DNA from: Microbacterium marinum
GTDB lineage: Bacteria > Actinomycetota > Actinomycetes > Actinomycetales > Microbacteriaceae
Reading direction: 5' to 3'
Length of the DNA: 64,000 bases
Assembly (NCBI RefSeq): GCF_014204835.1
Contig: NZ_JACHMD010000001.1
Coordinates: 2,294,001 to 2,358,000, forward strand
The notes under the pieces are model-generated. The model made no database searches and had not been told where the DNA came from. It worked only from the letters and a program-made list of their open reading frames with translations. The stretch's first letter is position 1. Every line of letters begins with the position of its first letter. The position numbers and the translations under genes are program-made. Of the stretch, positions 59,444-64,000 are shown one piece after another.

Positions 59444-60577
59444 TCAGCCGCGCGTGACGCCGGAGACGTCGGTGAGGTAGCCGATGCGACCGTCCTCGTG
59501 GCGCACGACGAAGCTGTCACCGCGATCCTCGATCACCAGCGCCCAGGCGGTCGGGCCGATGCGGAACAGCGGGATGCCGTTCTCGTCGACCACGTCGCGC
59601 TCGGCAGGTACGAGCGCCCAGAAGGCCTGGTGAGCGGGAGCGGCGATCGGAGCGGGCTCGTCGTCGTCGATGGGGTCGCCGAACGGGGCGGGCTCCGGGT
59701 CGACCGACGGCGCCGCCATCGTGTACCGCGCGTCCGAGACGGGTCGGGCGACGACCGGCCGTGCACGACGGGCGACACGGTGCGAGGTCGTCTCTGCCCG
59801 GTGCAGGAAGTCTTCGTGGAACGGCGGGATGAAGGGGGCCACCACGGTCAGCGCCACGGCGGCGAGGAAGAGGATCGCCTCGACCCAGACCACCCAGCTG
59901 CTGAGCCAGAAGCCGCTCGCGATGCCACGGGCGATGTTGCCCCACAGCCAGCCCACCCAGATGACGGCGCCGACAGAGAACGCGACCGAGGCGAACTGAT
60001 CGATACCGAGCGACCCGACCCGGCGAATCCCGTCGGGCGAGAAACGGCGGAGCACGAGCAGGAACACCGCGACGGTGGGCGCTCCGATGGCGAGCACCCA
60101 GTCGATGCCCGCCGTCCAGACGGTGGGCCCGCCGAAGAAGCGGCTGAAGTCGTCCGCGACGTAGAGCGGGAAGAAGGAGAAGAGGAAGGCGAGCGCCCAC
60201 ACTCCGAGGAGTGACACCTCGCGGAGGGAGAACGGCCCGACCCCGTACTGCGGGGGCACGGCGTCCGCGCCCTCGTGGACGGTCGATTCGGCAGTCGACG
60301 GGAGCGGGTCCGCGTCGGCCGGCTCAGCAGCGCGGTAGGAGTCCGAGCCATCGGCATCCGACGCCGCCGCGACATCATCCGTGCCGTACACGGCGGTGGG
60401 CTCGTCCTCGCCGTAAACGACGGAGGTGTCGTCCTGACCGTAGACGGCGGTGGGCTCGTCTGCCGGCAGCGGCTCGAACGCCGCGGTCGGCTCGTCGCGC
60501 ACAACCGTGTCACTGACGTCGTCCGCCGTGAACGCGGCATCCTCCGGGGTCTCGGGGTTCGTCTTCTCGTCGGTCAC
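59444..60577 (-). CDS. Membrane protein with an acidic repeat-containing N-terminus, unknown function
   Basis: A 377-residue protein. The first 115 residues are acidic and probably disordered, with degenerate repeats of DEPTAVYG type: DEPTAAF (28-34), DEPTAVYGQD, SVVYGED and EPTAVYGTDD (about 40-68). Four membrane helices follow (about 126-145, 160-178, 198-220 and 230-255). The C-terminal 100 residues are soluble and end in a small beta-rich segment, FRIGPTAWALVIEDRGDSFV and HEDGRIGYLTDVSG. A strong GGAAGGAG Shine-Dalgarno precedes the GTG. It sits between dnaE1 and hisD. I cannot assign a function. Confidence 0.82.
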   Translation of the reverse strand: MTDEKTNPETPEDAAFTADDVSDTVVRDEPTAAFEPLPADEPTAVYGQDDTSVVYGEDEPTAVYGTDDVAAASDADGSDSYRAAEPADADPLPSTAESTVHEGADAVPPQYGVGPFSLREVSLLGVWALAFLFSFFPLYVADDFSRFFGGPTVWTAGIDWVLAIGAPTVAVFLLVLRRFSPDGIRRVGSLGIDQFASVAFSVGAVIWVGWLWGNIARGIASGFWLSSWVVWVEAILFLAAVALTVVAPFIPPFHEDFLHRAETTSHRVARRARPVVARPVSDARYTMAAPSVDPEPAPFGDPIDDDEPAPIAAPAHQAFWALVPAERDVVDENGIPLFRIGPTAWALVIEDRGDSFVVRHEDGRIGYLTDVSGVTRG

Positions 60578-60640
60578 GATGCTCCTTCCGAATGGCGCCG
60601 GTGCACGCCGCCTGCGATCCTACCCCGCGAGGTGATGCGG

Positions 60641-63600
60641 TCAGCCGAGGCACTGCGGCCCGAGGAGGCCCTTCAGTTCGCCGTAGAGGTCGACCGTGAC
60701 GTCGACCTGCGCGGGCACTTCGAAGACCTTCGCAACGCCGCCCCGGTGAAGCTTCAGCGTGACTTCCGTCGATCCCGGATGCCGGTTCAGAACAGCCGCG
60801 AGACCGGCGATCGTCGTCTCCGTCGCTCGATGCTCGGGCACCATCAGCACCAGGGGCCCGGACGCATCCACATTTCCGAGGTCGGGTGCGAAGGCGGACT
60901 GACCGTGGAGATTCCGACCGTCATCGCGCTGGGAGACCCGGCCGCGGACGACGAGGATCGCGTCGGCCTGGAGCATCGACTGGAACTCGGTATACGTCTT
61001 CCCCATGAACATGACCGTGACTTCGCCGTCGAAGTCCTCGACGGTGATCATGCCGTAGGGGTTGCCGCTCTGCTTCGCCACGCGATGCTGCACGCTCGTG
61101 ACGAGCCCCGCGACGGTCACGATGTCGCCGTCGCCGATGTCTTCCGAGGCGAGAAGGTCGTGGATGGAGGTCGACGCGTGCTTGGCCAGCGGGATCTCGA
61201 GACCCGCGAGGGGGTGGTCCGACACGTAGAGGCCGAGCATCTCTCGCTCGAAGGCGAGCTTGTCCTTCTTCGTCCACTCCGGGCGCTCCGGCACGCGGGC
61301 GACCTGCTGCGGCTCGTCGTCGCCCCAGAGGCTGTCGAAGTCGAAGCCGACCTCGCCGTTCGCCTCGCGCCGCTTGTCGAGGACGGCCTGTTCGGTGGCA
61401 TCCTCGTGGATCTCCATGAGGGCACGGCGGGTCGAGCCGAGCGAATCGAACGCGCCGGCTTTGATGAGCGACTCGACCGTGCGCTTGTTGGCGACGTGCG
61501 CGGGGACCTTCGACAGGAAGTCGTGGAAGCTCGAGTACTTCTCGGCCTCACGGGCCGCGACGATCCCGTCGACGACGTTCGCGCCGACGTTGCGGACGGC
61601 GCCCAGACCGAAGCGGATGTCTTCGCCGACGGCCGCGAAGAAGCGGATCGACTCCCCCACGTCGGGAGGCAGCACCTTGATGCCCATGCGACGGCACTCG
61701 TTGAGGTAGACGGCCATCTTGTCTTTGGAGTCGCCGACGCTCGTGAGCAGCGCCGCCATGTACTCGGCCGGGTAGTGGGCCTTGAGGTAGGCCGTCCAGT
61801 ACGAGACGAGTCCGTAGGCGGCGGAGTGCGCTTTGTTGAACGCGTAGTCCGAGAACGGCAGCAGGATGTCCCAGAGCGCGGTGATCGCGCCCTCGCCGAA
61901 CCCGCGTTCCTTCATGCCCCCGGAGAAGCCCTCGTACTGTTTGTCGAGCTCGGACTTCTTCTTCTTGCCCATGGCGCGCCGGAGGATGTCGGCCTGTCCG
62001 AGCGAGAACCCGGCGACCTTCTGGGCGATCGCCATGACCTGCTCCTGATAGATGATCAGGCCGTAGGTCGTGTCGAGGATGTCCTTCAGCGGTTCCTCGA
62101 GCTCAGGGTGGATCGGGGTGATCGGTTGAAGCCCGTTTTTGCGGAGCGCGTAGTTCGTGTGGGAGTTCGCGCCCATGGGGCCCGGGCGGTACAGGGCGAT
62201 GACGGCCGAGATGTCCTCGAAGTTGTCAGGCTTCATCAACCGCAGGAGGGAGCGCATCGGGCCGCCGTCGAGCTGGAACACACCGAGGGTGTCGCCGCGC
62301 GTCAGCAGATCGTAGGCCGGTCTGTCATCGAGCGCGAGGTGCTCGAGGTCGAGTTCCTCACCGCGGTTGGTACGGATGTTGTCGAGGGCGTCGGAGATGA
62401 TGGTGAGGTTTCGCAGCCCCAGGAAGTCCATCTTGATGAGCCCGAGCGTCTCGCACGACGGGTAGTCGAACTGCGTGACGATCTGACCGTCCTGCTCGCG
62501 ACGCATGATCGGGATGATGTCGAGCAGCGGCTCGGACGACATGATGACGCCCGCCGCATGCACACCCCACTGGCGCTTGAGCCCTTCGAGGCCCCGCGCG
62601 CGCTCGAACACGGTCTTGGCTTCGGGGTCGGTGTCGATGAGGGCACGGAACTCGCTCGCCTCTTTGTACCGCTTGTGCTCGGGGTCGAACATGCCGCCGA
62701 GCTCCATGTCCTTGCCCATGACGGGCGGGGGCATGGCCTTGGTGAGCCGCTCCCCCATGCTGAACGGGAACCCGAGCACGCGGCCGGCGTCCTTCAGCGC
62801 CTGCTTCGACTTGATCGTGCCGTAGGTGACGATCTGGGCGACGCGCTCAGAGCCGTACTTCTCGGTGACGTAGTCGATGACCTCACCACGGCGCCGGTCG
62901 TCGAAGTCGACGTCGAAGTCGGGCATCGAGACGCGGTCGGGGTTGAGGAAGCGTTCGAAGATGAGCCCGTGCTCGAGCGGGTCGAGGTCGGTGATCTTCA
63001 TCGCGTAGGCGACCATCGAACCGGCACCGGAGCCTCGGCCGGGGCCGACGCGGATGCCGTGGTCCTTGGCCCAGTTGATGAAGTCGGCCACCACGAGGAA
63101 GTACCCGGGGAACCCCATCTGGAGGATGATCCCGGTCTCGTACTCGGCCTGCTTGCGCACCTTGTCGGGGATGCCACCGGGATACCGGTAGTGGAGGCCG
63201 GCCTCGACCTCCTTGATGAGCCAGCTGTCCTCGGTCTCGCCGTCGGGCACGGGGAATCGCGGCATGTAGTTGGCGGAGGTGTTGAACTCGACCTCGCACC
63301 GCTCGGCGATGAGGAGGGTGTTGTCACAGGCCTCGGGGTGATCGCGGAACAGCTGCCGCATCTCCTGTGCCGTCTTGATGTAGTAGCCGTCGCCGTCGAA
63401 CTTGAAGCGGTTGGGATCGTCCAGCGTCGACCCGGACTGCACACACAGGAGCGCTTCGTGCGCGTCGGCTTCGTGCTGATGCGTGTAGTGCGAGTCGTTC
63501 GTGGCGACCAGGGGGATCTGAAGATCCTTCGCGAGGCGGATGAGATCGCTCATCACCCGGCGCTCGATGGGCAGCCCGTGGTCCATGATCTCGGCGAAGT

Positions 63601-64000
63601 AGTTCTCCTTGCCGAAGATGTCCTGGAACTCCGCGGCCGCCGCACGCGCCGCCTCGTACTGGCCGAGCCGGAGTCGGGTCTGCACCTCACCCGAGGGGCA
63701 TCCGGTCGTCGCGATAAGTCCCTTCCCGTAGGTCTGGAGCAGCTCTCGGTCCATGCGGGGCTTGAAGTAGTAACCCTCCATGCTCGAGCGCGAACTCAGC
63801 CGGAACAGGTTGTGCATGCCCTCGGTGGTCTGGCTCCACATGGTCATGTGGGTGTAGGCGCCCGAACCCGAGACGTCGTCGCTCTTCTGGTCGGGCGAAC
63901 CCCACTGCACGCGCGACTTGTCGCTGCGGTGAGTACCGGGCGTCACGTAGGCCTCGAGCCCGATGATCGGCTTCACCCCGGCGTTCCGGGCGGCGTTGTA
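60641..64000 (-). CDS. dnaE1: DNA polymerase III alpha subunit (DnaE1), N-terminus beyond the window
   Basis: Replicative DNA polymerase. About 1,119 residues are visible, and the frame runs off the right edge, so roughly the first 40-60 residues (start of the PHP domain) are missing. Visible features: the rest of the PHP domain (GLIATTGCPSGEV; LVATNDSHYTH), the polymerase active site with PDFDVDFDDRRRGEV, GRGSGAGSMVAYAM, the fingers, and tandem HhH and OB-fold (IVTVAGLVTSVQHRV) near the C-terminus, which ends GLLGPQCLG. The layout matches the actinobacterial DnaE1 group rather than the mutagenic DnaE2. It ends 63 nt upstream of the repeat-containing membrane protein. Confidence 0.97.
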   Translation of the reverse strand, partial: YNAARNAGVKPIIGLEAYVTPGTHRSDKSRVQWGSPDQKSDDVSGSGAYTHMTMWSQTTEGMHNLFRLSSRSSMEGYYFKPRMDRELLQTYGKGLIATTGCPSGEVQTRLRLGQYEAARAAAAEFQDIFGKENYFAEIMDHGLPIERRVMSDLIRLAKDLQIPLVATNDSHYTHQHEADAHEALLCVQSGSTLDDPNRFKFDGDGYYIKTAQEMRQLFRDHPEACDNTLLIAERCEVEFNTSANYMPRFPVPDGETEDSWLIKEVEAGLHYRYPGGIPDKVRKQAEYETGIILQMGFPGYFLVVADFINWAKDHGIRVGPGRGSGAGSMVAYAMKITDLDPLEHGLIFERFLNPDRVSMPDFDVDFDDRRRGEVIDYVTEKYGSERVAQIVTYGTIKSKQALKDAGRVLGFPFSMGERLTKAMPPPVMGKDMELGGMFDPEHKRYKEASEFRALIDTDPEAKTVFERARGLEGLKRQWGVHAAGVIMSSEPLLDIIPIMRREQDGQIVTQFDYPSCETLGLIKMDFLGLRNLTIISDALDNIRTNRGEELDLEHLALDDRPAYDLLTRGDTLGVFQLDGGPMRSLLRLMKPDNFEDISAVIALYRPGPMGANSHTNYALRKNGLQPITPIHPELEEPLKDILDTTYGLIIYQEQVMAIAQKVAGFSLGQADILRRAMGKKKKSELDKQYEGFSGGMKERGFGEGAITALWDILLPFSDYAFNKAHSAAYGLVSYWTAYLKAHYPAEYMAALLTSVGDSKDKMAVYLNECRRMGIKVLPPDVGESIRFFAAVGEDIRFGLGAVRNVGANVVDGIVAAREAEKYSSFHDFLSKVPAHVANKRTVESLIKAGAFDSLGSTRRALMEIHEDATEQAVLDKRREANGEVGFDFDSLWGDDEPQQVARVPERPEWTKKDKLAFEREMLGLYVSDHPLAGLEIPLAKHASTSIHDLLASEDIGDGDIVTVAGLVTSVQHRVAKQSGNPYGMITVEDFDGEVTVMFMGKTYTEFQSMLQADAILVVRGRVSQRDDGRNLHGQSAFAPDLGNVDASGPLVLMVPEHRATETTIAGLAAVLNRHPGSTEVTLKLHRGGVAKVFEVPAQVDVTVDLYGELKGLLGPQCLG

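Overview
The window is about 64 kb of dense, GC-rich chromosome from a high-GC Gram-positive bacterium (Actinomycetota). It most likely comes from the family Microbacteriaceae, with Microbacterium the best guess. The evidence is gene content: RbpA, WhiA, OpcA, a DUF3043 protein, a diheme QcrC with QcrA/QcrB and CtaC/D/E/F typical of an actinobacterial bcc-aa3 supercomplex, and RapZ next to WhiA. Many genes use GTG or TTG starts or have 4-nt stop/start overlaps. The species assignment is inference. No tRNA, rRNA, CRISPR array, insertion sequence or prophage was seen. No gap between genes exceeds about 225 bases, so there is no long empty stretch.

Layout. 1-3797 (+): ferric-siderophore ABC importer (two permeases, ATPase) and a siderophore-interacting flavoprotein; the first gene is cut by the window edge. 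3807-9100 (-): a PatB/MalY-type C-S lyase, then the SUF iron-sulfur operon read as sufB-sufD-Rieske-sufC-sufT. 9326-11673: heme A synthase (ctaA), a small membrane protein, and protoheme IX farnesyltransferase (ctaB). 11879-18337 (+): oxidative and non-oxidative pentose phosphate operon tkt-tal-zwf-opcA-pgl. 18396-22111 (-): gapA-pgk-tpiA-secG-rbpA (read right to left). 22247-29720 (-): sodA, whiA, rapZ, uvrC, uvrA. 29775-30501: an OhrR-type redox repressor divergent from a small Cys/His-rich protein. 30511-37761 (-): uvrB, coaE, a membrane GGDEF-like protein with its overlapping histidine kinase, and rpsA. 37908-42225: a YchJ/SEC-C protein, a secreted lipoprotein/PKD pair of lower GC, a 5'-3' exonuclease, a PHP phosphoesterase and a small membrane protein. 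42306-43385 (-): trpD. 43518-47944 (+): ctaE-qcrC-qcrA-qcrB. 48024-49277: rhodanese and PP2C phosphatase. 49274-52352 (-): ctaC-ctaD-ctaF. 52467-54919: ErpA-type Fe-S insertion protein, M20 dipeptidase, DUF3043 protein. 54977-56479 (-): large secreted Ig-like protein. 56553-64000 (-): pyrD, nrdR, hisD, a membrane protein with an acidic repeat tail, and dnaE1 (cut by the window edge).

How the genes fit together. The left fifth has an iron theme: siderophore uptake, Fe-S assembly and heme A synthesis. The Fe-S and heme products are consumed by the Rieske, heme and copper subunits of the respiratory chain at 43.5-52.4 kb. The middle holds central carbon metabolism (pentose phosphate, lower glycolysis) and nucleotide excision repair (uvrA, uvrB and uvrC all present).

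Most of the window is ordinary core genome. The points worth a second look are the large number of start codons sitting 6-8 nt after a -10-like hexamer (leaderless transcripts), a heptamer (GGATGCC/GGCATCC) that looks strongly over-represented, a histidine kinase coupled to a degenerate GGDEF protein, the OhrR operator that contains the -10 of a leaderless Cys/His-rich miniprotein, the lipoprotein/PKD cassette, and several leader hairpins.
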